Position numbers and translations under genes: made by a program. 64,000 nucleotides of DNA from Paragonimus skrjabini miyazakii (lineage: Eukaryota; Platyhelminthes; Trematoda; Plagiorchiida; Troglotrematidae): contig JTDE01000247.1 in NCBI GenBank assembly GCA_014338405.1, forward strand, positions 84,965-148,964. Direction: 5' to 3'. Of this stretch, positions 13,010 through 24,779 are shown in pieces. Numbering within the stretch: the first letter of the stretch is position 1; each line of letters begins with the position of its first letter. The notes below the pieces were generated by a model. The model had not been told where the DNA came from, did no database searches, and worked only from the letters and a program-made list of their open reading frames with translations.

Positions 13010-13050
<41 letters not shown>

Positions 13051-13074
13051 CAAGTATATATATATATATATATA
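13010..13074. repeat. (AT)n microsatellite
   Basis: Two AT dinucleotide tracts (about 13010-13047 and 13052-13074) interrupted by ttcaag. Slippage-prone sequence beside the gap. Confidence 0.95.
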
Positions 13075-15029
13075 ATACCGTGTTTATAATGTTCAACTAT
13101 GAAGTGACTGTAGACGTACTCGGTTAGTTATGTCGAATATATGTTCACTTTTCAACCGACGAATTTATCATACAATCCACTATGAAGGTGTAGAATTTTA
13201 AACAGAATAACATAAATGACCAGTTCGTTTGGGAAATGCGAATTCTTTTAGTCTTCACTACTGAACTCCACCGTTTTGATATGTTATTCATCAGATTTCT
13301 CTGAATGTCACTACTAGTCCTGATTGTCATCTTCAAGTACTCAGTCGTGTAAAAGACCCTGTCACTCTAGTGCATGCAATTCGTCATGATGTCCAGATGT
13401 TCCATATGGAGTTCAAATCAGGAATGTGAGTCAGCCAGTCCAGTAAATGAATGTTTCAACTTACTAGCTGATATGTGTGGATGTATTTTCACGTAAGGAA
13501 GTCATATTCTTGACTCGATTATGAAAAAACTTGAGGGATTGTGTGGTCTGTCATACGATGGTCCAGCCTGTTTTCTATATGATTTTGCCAAAAGACTCTC
13601 CCCCATACCCACTAGTGATCCCCAAACCAAAACAGAACTGCTGCGAAAAAACCTTACTTACTCTGAACCCGTTCTTCTTGTCCAAACTGATGCCAGTCGT
13701 TCACTAGACCATTTGAAATTGTCTCATTACCAAATATTTTTTTCTACCACTCGTGGTTCTTTTGTTTGTTTCATCTCTCCCGCAAGTGGAATGTACTCAG
13801 CCAAGACACTTTCCTCATTTTTCTGCAGTCCAAACAGGGAGACAAAGTGAGGCCACTGGTCTATTCGTCTGACGTTTACTTTGAGACGGAAGGACTTTTT
13901 TTATAGTCGATGCGCAAGGCACCTGACTGAATGCTGCTCGCACCAGTTTTCTTTTCAGGCATCTTCCCCGTTAATTCCCTCGATACTTTTAAGAACTGAC
14001 AAGAAAGCTATTGACTAATGTTTCCAGTTGGTTCAAGTTGATTGTATTTATTGTGTTACTTATTCTGACTTACTTGTATGCTTAAATTTCCATCGTTCAA
14101 GCTCCGGTAATGGTGAACCATTTATGATTGCTTACTGGACACAAATAAACCACAGTTTAGCTTGTCACTTGGTGTGCATCACTCGTAGTCCATAACACGG
14201 CGTTCTTGATCGTGAAAGTAACTCGCTATCGAAAAGAACGTTTTCTTTCAGTGTCACTGATTAGTTAACTACTGGAACTAACGTATAATGGCCTAAAATT
14301 TGGACTTCTTGGACTGAGAGTTGACAGAGAAGGACAAACAATGACATTCAGTGAGCACACCACGTTTGTGTATAGCACGACAGTTCCGGGGTTCAGGCAA
14401 TGTGCCCGAGGTTTGTAGCCCATTCTCATACTCAGTGAATAATGTTCACTGAATGACTAATGCTGCATAGACCTTTCGTTACATTTATGTATGATTAATG
14501 TCAACCTGGCGATTAACGCCCAAATTAATTGATCGGTATTTCAGTGGTGCGACTTCAGCCATGCCACGCAAAATATACCGGGCAGAAAGGCTAACGGAAG
14601 CTACTTTCACTTGATCCATTACGGAAATGGACAAGGTGGTTGGTTCCAGATAACCGAACTGGTTCAAAACAGTATTCAATAATATTCCCCATGTATCATT
14701 CGTTGTACTTTCATATCAAATGATTAGGAAAAAAGAGGCTTTCACACAATTCTGATCATGACTTGTTCGGACCACCTGAAGCACCACAGTACATGCTTTT
14801 CAGCTAGCTTAAACTTCGAATCTGAGTGCAGTATCTACTACGTATCAATCACCATTGTTGACTGTTATTTAAAATGTGCGGAAAATTATGTCAACCGGTG
14901 CTGATCTCTTCTGCAATTCCTTGGGAATACCCAACTGCTCATCGATTTTAAAGATTTCCAGCTTGAGGACCGATATTAATTTATGACTCTTAGTTTAAGA
15001 ATCATTTTGAACTCCTTTATATAGTTAGC
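13075..15029. other. No supported gene; one doubtful gypsy-like frame
   Basis: The only frame over 100 codons is 13521-13850 (+), 109 codons, with a stretch reading NLTYSEPVLLVQTDAS. This resembles the start of the RNase H region of Ty3/gypsy polyproteins (a block of type LT..PVL...DAS), but the following residues do not continue the match, so I do not call an element. The rest shows nothing recognisable. Confidence 0.3.
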
Positions 15030-15292
15030 TGAGACCCAACTGTGAAAAGTCAGGGCCTCGGCTGGATTCGAACCAGCGACAGAAACAACATGCCTCAACG
15101 CGGCAAGCGCTCTACCAGCTGAGCTACGAAGCCACGCCAGGAGCTCGGAAATTTCACATTTGGATTCGGTTACCCACCCGTTCCACTGTCTCATATGGAA
15201 TCCACCAAATGATCCAGGGAATCGACTGCCCTGGCAGGATTTCTCAAACAGTTCACGTTGGAATCCACCAACGCCACTGTTGAGCATAGAAT
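15030..15292 (-). repeat. tRNA-like dispersed repeat, copy 1 (SINE-like)
   Basis: On the minus strand, 15133-15054 folds as a tRNA-like unit of 80 nt: 7-bp acceptor GGCTTCG with CGAGGCC, D arm GCTC/GAGC with A-box-like sequence, and T arm GCTGG/CCAGC around TTCGAAT, which includes a good B box. The anticodon arm is poor: position 33 is C rather than U and the variable region is long and unpaired, so it is not a working tRNA gene. About 160 bp upstream on the same strand is also conserved in copy 2 (53829-54110), including two direct repeats of tggaatccacca (15196-15207 and 15259-15270 on the plus strand). A third, truncated copy is at 54429-54510. Known family: tRNA-derived SINEs; the conserved upstream block is atypical for these. 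Confidence 0.8.
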
Positions 15293-15299
15293 TTGTACT

Positions 15300-16920
15300 A
15301 CTAATACTATAGCCCGAAATTACTTATCATACTGCTTAGGCGGTATTGACAGTCAATGCTGTTTTTGTCAGTATTATCATCCATGGTTTCTAGTCGTTAA
15401 AAAGTAGGATGACTTATGTTTAGCTCTTCCCTCCCAGTCTCAAAAACTTCGACTGTTACTGAACTGGGTCCGATTGCCTTATGTGGGACAATCGTGTGAG
15501 TCATGTTCCTCAGAACACGCCTATAAAAGCAACGGATGAACGGTGTACTGCTCAGTATATGAAAATGTATAAGCTGTTATGGTTGGTTGACGTACAGTCT
15601 ATATCAGTCGATCTTTAGCTGCACCGAGCGTTATTCGACGTGAACCTCTGCAGTCGGGTGATCAGACAGAGATGCGGTCATGACCTACAAAACTAAGACT
15701 GATCCGGTTGTATGTCCCCTCCCTACTATGTTGTGGACCCCGTAACTCCCTAGCTGACTAGCTAGCCGAGTTAGGTGGTTGACGTAAAGGTGCCACCTAC
15801 GATGAATTTCCGTGTTTTTTTTTTAGTAAAATCCTTCTCTCGTAATAATCCGCTTCATTGTGGTAGTGAACATTGGCCCGAACGACTGCAATTATGAGTC
15901 ATACTCAAAATCAATTGTGTGTGTACAAAATTCATTTGTCCACCAGAATGTCAATCAGTTCGACAGTAGAACAAAAATTGGCTGAATCTGGCTGAACTGT
16001 TTTCGCTTATTCATGAGTCCACTAGACTTTCTGTTAAGCCACCTACTTAAATGAGGTCAACCACTCCTCCGGGCTTAAAAATAAAGGCCAAACTATTTAG
16101 CAGCTTTATAGCTAAAAAAATATATCAACCAGTCAAAATATAGCTTTTTCCTACTACATGTTTCTAATACTTGCCAAAAGCTCTGTTTACATTATTGACA
16201 TAAGCGACGAAGAAGTGTTCAAAGCCATTTCGAAAACTGTCTACAAATCTCAAGGTCAGATAAGGCCTCTCGTTTCCTGACTAGGTGCTTCAATGTGGTA
16301 AACACGTTGCTATATTTCACTTTAAACTGTTCAGTCATCCTTGTATACTGTGACCAGATATATTTATCCTATAGTAGTTATTGCACGGCCGAAGAAAACG
16401 AATCAAATTACACGGTGGTGCATCGCTCCTTCTTAATAATAATCTTTTTCGATAATAACAAGAATGATAATGTTAACAATTCCAATACGTTGAAGGTGCC
16501 CGTTTGCTTGAACAACAAGATTTATGACCTTGACAATTAAATGGTTACTTGTTAAGTGAGCACTTAATTGCAACGTTAAATTCAAAACAAATTGACTCTT
16601 CATAGAATCAAATTAATCACAGATGTATAACATCTCTATGGATTCACTCTAAAAATTGTATTTGGTGTATATTAGACCCCAATGATTCAGATATCGTCGT
16701 AAAATATAGAAATGGAAAATTGAAAAATGTCAATTCTGAAATGTCATTTTCAAAGACAGACCTAATTGTAATTAAATGCCTCTGATGGTTATCGTTTTCA
16801 GGTTCTAAATTTCGATAGCTTATGTATGACGCTATTCTTTTCAAACCCGTTGGCAAACCTGTATTCGGTCTTGAGATTCATCGTCCGAATCACCCTGATC
16901 TCTATATTCAACTAACTTCT
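15300..16920. other. No recognisable gene
   Basis: Short open frames only (81 codons at 16295-16540, 70 at 16644-16856), with no motif. An 8-9 base T run lies near 15818. No repeats shared with the rest of the window were noticed. Confidence 0.4.
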
Positions 16921-16924
16921 TATG

Positions 16925-16931
16925 GATACCA

Positions 16932-16994
<63 letters not shown>

Positions 16995-17330
16995 AGACAG
17001 CAATACAGGAGACTGGTTTGTCAGACCTCTACCTTTTGGCCTGCCTGGGATGAGTGACTCTATCGGTGTGTTGGCCACACCGTCCAGTTTAGCCCAATAG
17101 GTCATAGAGATACGCAAGCCGTCACACCGCGTCAAGGTCCAGTCTCGTTGTGACACCACAACCTAATCACGACCAAGTGTTTAGCCTGGATTCTGTCAAC
17201 TGAGTTGCGTAGTTGCGTAACTCAACTCCGGCCCATAAACAGTGGCTACTCTCCAAGTGATATCACGGCTCGGTCTGGAGTTGAAAGTGCTGTTACGGAG
17301 CCATGGAATCAGGGATTGTTGAGGTTACCA
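16925..17330 (-). mobile_element. Non-LTR retrotransposon 3' end with (ATG)n tail
   Basis: On the minus strand the sequence reads into a block coding LDGVANTPIESLIPGRPKG and ends in about 21 ATG units (16932-16995 on the plus strand, as ATC repeats). A conserved unique block that runs directly into a trinucleotide tail is the signature of a LINE 3' end. The unique part differs from the LINE copies at 5080, 54120 and 60436, so it is a second family. I see no RT, so this is a severely 5'-truncated insertion. The 5' boundary is a guess based on where readable sequence fades. Confidence 0.6.
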
Positions 17331-17829
17331 TAGCAGCAGAACTGACTGATCTGTCTACCATAAACAGGTGGCTCTACTCAAAGTTTAGTCCGCGGTTATA
17401 TGACATCCATGACATCCTCGTAAAAATATTCATCGGTATTTTGTACGGTAGACCCTATAATCATATCTAGTTTTATGCTTCTTCCGGGGGGGGAGGTAAC
17501 GTTTCACGTGAGATGTTGTCTCTACAGGCATATACACTCACGTCACCTAACATACTTACAACCCTGAGTAAAAATATATGCAATCGTATAATCAGACTGT
17601 TTGATTGCTTTGAGTATAAATAAACGTACAGTCCTGTTAGTTAAAATCAGTGGCTCCTAAATTTGCATTTTTCATCATGGTAAAATCATAGAAACCATTA
17701 TGTAAGTAGAGTAGTGTTTGATTTCCGGTTGGCAGTAGAGATTTGATTAACATAAATGAAACATTGCCTAAACATTATTTCGATTTTTACGTTCGCATAA
17801 ACTTTCTATCCAGCTCCCGTCGAAAAACA
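17331..17829. other. No recognisable feature
   Basis: No open frame of note, and no repeat shared elsewhere in the window was noticed. It separates the LINE tail from the first degraded hammerhead copy. Confidence 0.4.
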
Positions 17830-17874
17830 ACACTAGAACCGAGTTTCTCCCTTATTAGAGCTGATCAGTGATGC
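17830..17874 (-). ncRNA. Hammerhead ribozyme motif, degenerate
   Basis: Minus-strand reading keeps CTGATCA for the CUGANGA box (last G lost), a stem II remnant AGCTCTAATAAGGG, GAAAC, and CTCGGTTC for the short stem III before TAGTG. The alignment to the intact copy at 42942-42989 is clear over the whole motif, but the broken core box makes it inactive. It marks the left end of a PLE-rich stretch that runs to about 20.0 kb. Confidence 0.55.
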
Positions 17875-18806
17875 GTATACTTTTCACAACCAAGCTATAA
17901 ACATCAGTCCATGTTCTCAGAAAGCGACTGGTTTGATCATTTTCGCCCAATCCTAAGTGTGCAATTCATTAGTAGTTGAGATTGGTTCGTTAGCGGCCAA
18001 GGAAACTGTTTCGTAGAACAACTGTTACGAATACTTTGTTGTCATAACTTCGGATTCAATCAGTCAACCCCGTTAAATCACGTCAAGCTTATTGCTACAG
18101 AATGCTTACGATCAGATAACTCGTTTTTATCACGCCTTTATGTTTCGTTAATCTATTTCCTAGGCTAAGAGAAAACAGTATATCACTAACCCCGTATTGT
18201 GTTATTCGTATGCAGATAAGCTTCAGTAACATACTGCGATATCGCCAGTAAAATACAGGTAACTTGAAATGACGATATGCTTTATACGCTATGGTCTATA
18301 GATCGGAAATGGATAGAAACATGAGGGTCATCAGAAAAAACGGTGTAGTGAACAACCTCGTTTTCGGTTATTCATAATCAGGCCAAATACACAACATTTA
18401 TATGAAACATTGTTGTCAAGGGGTAACACTCTAGATGTTTGTATACCCTCAACAGAACTGAAGCAATTATTGTACTTTTGAGAACTACAAAGTAGCGAAC
18501 AAGACTTGTTTTCTGTGTTTGATCACCAAGCTAATTACGCCACAATAACTATGAAAAACTGTAACTAGGGTAAGTCAGAAAAACGGTCAATAGAGGTTAT
18601 GGACAGTGTGTTTGTTATCAGTTACGCAATCACTGTTCCAAATCGTGGGCTTGATTGATTGTGGGCCAGGGGAGATTAAGCGTCCGCACGAACTTCTTCT
18701 GAGCATAGAGGTCAGGGTTGAGGAATCGGATACTAATGGCCTTGGCAACGGTCAACATTCGGAACCTCACCATTTTTGATCTATTCCTCGACACTCAGTA
18801 GACGAT

Positions 18807-19036
18807 CTGCACTTGTGTACCCACGACGCACAATTTAAATTCAACAGGAGCTCTATCGATAAATGGACGGTGTGGCAATGGGATCTCCATTGGGACCATG
18901 GTTTGCAGACATCTTCATGGCGAAGCTTGGAAACGACCAGTTTGAAGAAGCCACTTATGAATTTAGTGCCTATAAGTGATATGTAGATGATATTTTATGT
19001 GAAGTAAGCTCAAATACTAATCCAACGGTTCCAGTT
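18807..19036 (+). pseudogene. Penelope-like reverse transcriptase fragment
   Basis: Two frames carry the conserved RT core of Penelope-like elements. First, 18807-18860 reads LHLCTHDAQFKFN. After a one-base frameshift, 18863-18976 reads MDGVAMGSPLGPWFADIFM, the RT motif B region in the wording typical of PLEs. A TGA stop (18977-18979) is followed directly by YVDDIL (18980-18997), RT motif C with both catalytic aspartates. The frameshift and the in-frame stop make it non-functional. No GIY-YIG domain follows in this copy. Confidence 0.88.
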
Positions 19037-19250
19037 ATGTCATAATTGTGACGTAACTACATAAAAACGCTGTCTCCAGAGGTATCGGTGACGTATTTGA
19101 CTTCGATTGAACTAGTTACATGTTCCGTTCGCTTCGCCCTGACAACAGTGTCTCACATACATGTTACATATATGAAGTAGAACACTACTCATATTTGATC
19201 GCAGCCTTTGCATTCAGGCAGACTTTCCTGCCAGCCTCTTTGTAAAAGAA

Positions 19251-19298
19251 GCACTAGACTCGAGTTTAGCTCTCATTAGAGCAGCTCGTCAGTAGTGC
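19251..19298 (-). ncRNA. Hammerhead ribozyme motif with G12 lost
   Basis: Minus strand: stem I GCACTA/TAGTGC perfect, core box CTGACGA intact, stem II GCTGCTC...GAGAGC intact, but the GAAA box reads TAAA, so the catalytic G12 is U. Stem III CTCGAG and the cleavage triplet GTC are unchanged. Upstream sequence (19201-19250) matches 48500-48550, showing the same terminal-repeat variant. The G12 change is expected to abolish cleavage. Confidence 0.85.
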
Positions 19299-19724
19299 AT
19301 ATCCTTGTCACGACAGGGGTTGTATATTTGGCCTGATGTTGAATAACCGAAAACCAGCTTGTTCGCTACACCGTTTTCCTGTATACAGCTCTGGAGATTT
19401 TTAACCATGTGAAATACGAGGATATAGAGAGAGTCTGATTATTCTGAACACATTCCTGGAAGTGATCGCTCAGGCAATCAGCACCGAAAATAGACTGTAA
19501 TGTAAACAAAAATTTGTAATACTTTTATACTTAAGTTTATGCCATACAAATTAGTCCAGGTTTCAAATAATACATGAAAACTTGGGGACAGTCGAAGTTT
19601 AGCATTCTATGATGCAGACAGTCTAGATGCATAACTCTTTCAACCATTCCCAATTTTAAAAAATTAACGCATGTGGCAGTTTGAAATCGCTTATGACACA
19701 TAGTCCCGATCGTGGCAAGGATAT

Positions 19725-19772
19725 GCACTACTGACGAGCTGCTCTAATGAGAGCTAAAGTCGAGTCTAGTGC
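19725..19772 (+). ncRNA. Hammerhead ribozyme motif with G12 lost, inverted partner
   Basis: Plus-strand copy with stem I GCACTA/TAGTGC, CTGACGA, stem II and GTC intact, but TAAA in place of GAAA and a C to G change at the start of stem III. It faces the minus-strand copy at 19251-19298 about 430 bases away, and both share the G12 to U change. It is followed by terminal-repeat sequence to about 19990. Confidence 0.85.
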
Positions 19773-19990
19773 TTCTACTGTTCGAGAGGGGCCGACTGGA
19801 AAGTCTATGGCAATGTGACAGCTGCGATCAAATGTGAGCGATTTTCAATCTCTATGAAAGCCAAAATCCCCTACTACTGATCAGTATTCAAAATACCGCT
19901 CAACAAGTAAACGATTTTCGTGATTTCAACTTAGAGAGAAACCCCAGTCCAGGGGTTATCGATTGGAGTTAACAGGTTGGTTACTGTGTC
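19773..19990 (+). repeat. Penelope terminal repeat downstream of the hammerhead
   Basis: Contains gactggaaagtctatgg and acagctgcgatcaaatgtg, which match the reverse complement of 42870-42935 and 24790-24870. Then comes ataccgctcaacaagt through ggagttaacag, which matches 24975-25060 in the same orientation. It is therefore a shared PLE terminal block (often called a pseudo-LTR). Confidence 0.65.
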
Positions 19991-21058
19991 TCCTGTCGAA
20001 CAAAACAAAATCCCTACTACTCATCAGTTAACAATAAAAACTGTCGTCGGGTAGCTTGCAGTGGTGAATCACGGTTTACCTTGAAACACGGTTGGAGAAT
20101 ACCTGAGGTTTAACCGACTAACAGGCATAGTCTGCCATCCGCTTTATTCAACCCTTGTTGAATACCGCTCAGCCATACAGTCAACGTTTCACCGGACTCA
20201 ACATGGTTTCACCCAGCTCAGTATGTTGATATTTAAAAAACAGCATTTGACGATCGACTGAAATGAGGAATGGAGAACAGTGGGCCACGGTCTCATTATA
20301 GCGTAGTGAAAAAATGAATATGCATGTGTTAGTTCACTGTGCTTATGGACCTTCTCAAACACAACAATGATTGTGATTCATATCTGATCAACTGGGAAAG
20401 GTGGGTTGGTCTCTATGACTCACATCAACAGTGGTTTAACTCAATAGGAACTATAAAAACAATATGCTATTACTATTGCTCGTCAAGAATGACCGGATAT
20501 ACTAAGACGACAATGCTCTGACCGACCGGTAAAGATCAGTATAGAACGGTGAGGAATTTTAGAATGAAAACAACGCCCTTTTCCTGGCTAATTTATACTG
20601 AATTTGTTGGCTAATTTTGGTCAACATAGCTACAGTTCTCAGGAGAAAATGTATAATTAGGTCTATTGGTCACAGATACGGAGATTCTTTTGAATGGTAT
20701 TCCATAAAGGACACCCAGGAGCGGTGTACGGAAGTCAAGGTGCTGCTCATCAGAAGTAAACTTCACGCATTTTATTGAGTAAGTTCCAAGTTGATTATAT
20801 ACATAGTACTGTTCGTAAAGTCAGTTGTTGTATATACACACATATTTGAAGTATTTTGAAAAGGGACACACAATGAGTAATGAGCGATTTATTGTGACGT
20901 TTCAAATCCACACTAGGATCCGTTATCAAACAAATAAATGTGTTGGAATGTGATTGCTCTGCCGCTCATCGTGTTCGTCTGTCGGTATGTCTTCGCTCGT
21001 TTTTCGTTCCAGTGTCAACGATGCTGACCTAGTGGCTGTCTATATCCACGTGTCGATC

Positions 21059-21091
<33 letters not shown>

Positions 21092-22624
21092 CTGACCCTA
21101 CAAACACGTCCTACAAGCAAGTCCCCTATCAATTGTAATTGGTTTCGACATGCAGGTACTCCAGATTATACTAGAATATATAACCAAAAAAAACAGCTTG
21201 CGGAATTTGAAAGGGGCAGTAGTCTGACGTTCGGTAAGGTGTAACTCAGCTTTCGAGATACTGTACATTTCGTGGGACAATCTAACTGAACATTGTTACT
21301 GTGGCTATGGTTAGTTACCGTACAGTGGAACAGAGAAATCGAAGGAAAATTTGCTCAGTTCATGCACGAAGAAGTACGAAATGCTTCGTTCAACGCGGAC
21401 GATATCACAACAAGTAAACGTCAACTTTTCAACTACAACGGTTTGTAATACAATGTGGAAGATATCGTTTCTAGTTTCCTAAAAGTTCATAAGAATTTCG
21501 TGTTTCGAATGGTTGTCACAAGACTTGGTGATTCGTATCAACAGAGAGGTTTTGTGTTGTGGATAGACGAAAGGAAGTCAATAACCTTCAGTCAAAACGA
21601 TTTCGATGGACCCGATGGATGGACACAGCATTGACACTGTTGGAGAGAAAGAATTAATACTGTATATTTCAATGCTGGTACTAAACGATTTGTTGATGTT
21701 CTGGGCATTAATCACTTTCAACGATGAATGCGAGCCAGAAAGGAAACAACGTGGGCATTCTCATGTTCCCTCACGTTCGCATCATCCGCTACCCTCATTG
21801 AACCTAATCTCCTCCAGACATTTGATGTTTTAGTAGGACAGGTGACAGTACTTACTGTTAAATTGACTATATGAGTCGTACGAGGGAAAATTTATCCGAT
21901 TAATTCTGGAGTTGTTTTGGCTGGACAAATGTATGACAACCGAAATACTTATGTAACTATATTTGAGCTGATAGATGGTGTCCAAGAAGCTTAGGTTGGA
22001 CGTCTACAGTCACACCTACACTCCATGATGAATAGACAAAGTATAGGAACTTTCAAGAGAAACTTGGGTTATATTTAAATTTAGAGGATCGAAGCTCACT
22101 TTTGACTGAGGTATCCGTAAACTTACATTACAATGTTATTTTGATTTATCACATGAATTTCAATATTCTTCGAACTGTTAAAACAAAAGTTTCAGACAAT
22201 GATTATATTATAAATACATACAGATAGCAAGTCAGTCTCATATTTCTATATATAACCGGCATATGAAAAATCCGGTGTATGTTCATTTGTGAAACGGAGC
22301 GTGTGTATTACTTGTGAGTTGAAAAATCGTTAACAACATATCATACATTCCTATTAGGCTGGGATTAAGACAGACACAGATATGTAAAAGAATAGCTTTT
22401 TACAGAAAGTTGTACTCCTATTCGCAATGGATTATCTCTTTTGTTTCAACTTCAGTCGGTTTTAGCAGTCGACAAGAAAACTTTCACTCTCTGTTTTTTG
22501 TAGTTAACGTCTTCCTCATTCATATTATTGACTTATAAAGACAATTTTTATCTATTTATTTATGATTCAAAAGTGTGTGTTGTGTACCCTCTGAATTTTG
22601 AAGAGAGCACAGTGTATGATTTTC
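19991..22624. other. No recognisable gene; (AT)n tract
   Basis: About 2.6 kb with only short frames (largest 96 codons at 20954-21244, crossing an (AT)14 microsatellite at 21061-21089). The block caaaatccctactactcatcag at 20005 echoes a nearby PLE piece at 19867, a short local duplication. No coding motif found. Confidence 0.4.
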
Positions 22625-23130
22625 CATGAAGACGTTGAGCAATGCGTAGCGATAAACCAACCATCCAAAATAATCGAATAACGACTGGATCACAATGTCA
22701 CGATATTAGTGAACAGATTATCAAAGTTAATAATTTGATCATCTCAACAAATCCGATCGACGAATCGTTTCCGTGAAATGAATCACAATTTAGTGCCAAA
22801 CAGACTAAAGATGAAATATAATCACATAATAAGACATTTATACTCAACAGAGTTCTTCCGAACAGTAAACAAGTTAATTTAAAAAACCATAGAGACGAGA
22901 CGAGCTCCAAAATGGTGATGTACGCACCACTCAAGCATAATATAATAACCGGCAACTGGCTATTCGCACAAGTATCAGATTGATGTGATAAAACAAAAAC
23001 ATCCGAGTCAAGGTCCATTTAACGGTCAGGAATAGGATAGGTTGAACATTACAAAGATGAACTTTTGGAGGGGATAGGGTTTGGTAGGATTTTCACACGA
23101 CTGAACTTTGAAAGTCGATACACACATCGC
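22625..23130 (+). mobile_element. Ty3/gypsy fragment, integrase C-terminal region (copy 2)
   Basis: This segment aligns over about 480 bases with 57445-57922 (shared strings include gtcgacgaatcgtttcc-like, ggtgccaaacag, gtataataaccggcaactggct and aacaaaaacatc). At 57 kb the same sequence directly follows a gypsy integrase core, so this is inferred to be the integrase tail and 3' part of the same family. No integrase core is visible upstream here, which makes it a 5'-truncated fragment. Frames are broken by many stops. Confidence 0.65.
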
Positions 23131-24779
23131 GAAAATAGTCAAACCCTTTTGCAAGTCGAGATTGCCACTGACTACAAACTATACCACATCTATCTCACCT
23201 AGACTACAGTCAACATACGGTTTATCTCGGATTCCTGTTTCTAGATTAGTACTGGTCATTTGTGACAAATAAGCTTCTAGCTTCTAGACTGTTGTAGTGC
23301 ACTAAACTATTGACTGTTACATCGACTACACACAACTGGCCTACATCTTTCATGCTATAATTACTCGTGTACCTACTGTATAAAGTGCAAGTGGAAGGCT
23401 AATTGGAAACTAGCTACTCGTATCGAGAGCTGCGTTTTAATGGTTGAAACTACTAGTGGAAGTCACGAAATGAACCTCAGTTTCATCCAAAACGAAAGAT
23501 TGAATCCAAAATAAACACACAGGGTCAAAGTTCATGACGTTATTTCTACTACCTGTAAAAGAAATAGGAAACGTACCTTCAGGTTTCTTCAAGCTCTGAC
23601 AAAGAGACATTAAGGTGTTATGAAACCACTTTTTTGTGGCGCTGCATCCAGCTTGGCAATTGTCAGTACCGTGTATCACAGTTTCTCATCGCTTGTGTCC
23701 CAAATTTTTCCATCTGTCTGAATCATTTTCCATGTAGTCCACTCTGTGTATCTTTTGTCCGATGTCCAAAAGTAACTGCATGTTCACTTGTCATGAGGGC
23801 GCACGAAGTGCTACTTCATAGTACATCACACAATTGACACCCCCATTATTTTATCCAAGCAAACAAACTTGAGAAGTATGTAGTAGGTGACGTTGGAACT
23901 GTATAGTGTATATCTTAGTTCGGGACCTGTAACAGTCCACTGCCGTGCACTAAACTGGGTGGCTCAAACCTAGCCATCCATTAGGACGACAGATAATTGT
24001 AATGTCTCAACTACACACGCATCCATCAGCCAACGTTGAAGGCAGCAGACCGAAGTCACGCGCTTCATAGGCTAGTGCGTAAACCGCCTATCCTGACCCA
24101 GTCTCCGTTACGTGTCCCCCACCCCCATTCATCTAACGGATGGCAAGTTTTTTCTGTCACCATGGCAGTTGTCAATGCCACACATACGACGCACGCGCGC
24201 ATCCACTGTACCATCCTCACACTTGTTGACCTGCAGGCATGTGAAGCCCAGACACGCAAGTGACGAACCAAGCAGACGCGTAATTCAACCCAATTTTCAA
24301 CATCGTGTCGGGGACGCTGAACGCTTCAGAAACATGTCAGGACAGCAGACACGAGAACGTGACGTGCGCCACAACCCCACTGCTTTAAATCGCATCAAAG
24401 TGATCCTGCCCGCTCAATAGTACCAACACACCACGTACATCTGGGTTCTGTTATCCGTAATTTTATCAACCCAAACGTCTGAAGTTTATTTAATTTTTAA
24501 TTACTTTTATCACCCTTGCTTGTCTATTTCCAATCATTCCTACGACTATATTTATTTTAATTGTATACACCAATCCTCAACTATCTATTTTGTTGTTGTT
24601 GTCATAAGTGATAATGTAAGGTCGTAGTTATTTATTTATATTCTACGTATTCTCTATTTAACAACACTGACTTATTGTGAACACAACAAGGCTAATTAAC
24701 ACGGTCTGACAAAAAAGAAAACTGAAAGATTTTCCAGAACTTAAGTCAATTGTGCGGTGTTAACAAAAGCAGTTACCGA
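23131..24779. other. No recognisable gene
   Basis: The stretch 24000-24420 is GC-richer and open on both strands for 68-102 codons (24112-24420 plus). None of these products shows a known motif, and I do not call a gene. The rest is AT-rich with short frames. Confidence 0.4.

Larger units (their letters stand above)
18335..19382 (+). mobile_element. Penelope-like element remnant flanked by inverted ends
   Basis: The stretch 18335-18395 is the reverse complement of 19318-19382 with about 85% identity (key string ttggcctgat.ttgaataaccgaaaac). The two arms face each other around an RT fragment at 18807-19036. Inverted or tandem partial copies are known to be common among PLE insertions. A hammerhead copy (19251-19298, minus) lies just inside the right arm. 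Boundaries are those of the visible arms; real ends may extend to the hammerheads at 17830 and 19772. Confidence 0.65.

Noticed and set aside
12454..13053. 199- and 172-codon minus-strand frames
   Set aside because: They consist mainly of N and (AT)n; the openness is an artefact of the assembly gap.
13521..13850. Gypsy RNase H fragment (PVLLVQTDAS)
   Set aside because: The match covers only about 15 residues and does not continue in this or adjacent frames; noted but not called as an element.
15054..15133. Functional tRNA gene on the minus strand
   Set aside because: Acceptor, D and T arms pair well, but the anticodon arm has mismatches, U33 is C, the variable region is long and unpaired, and the unit is part of a dispersed repeat with a second full copy and a truncated third copy.
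16822..17159. Open frames with poly-Ile or poly-Met runs
   Set aside because: The runs are translations of the (ATC/ATG)n microsatellite at 16932-16995, not protein repeats.
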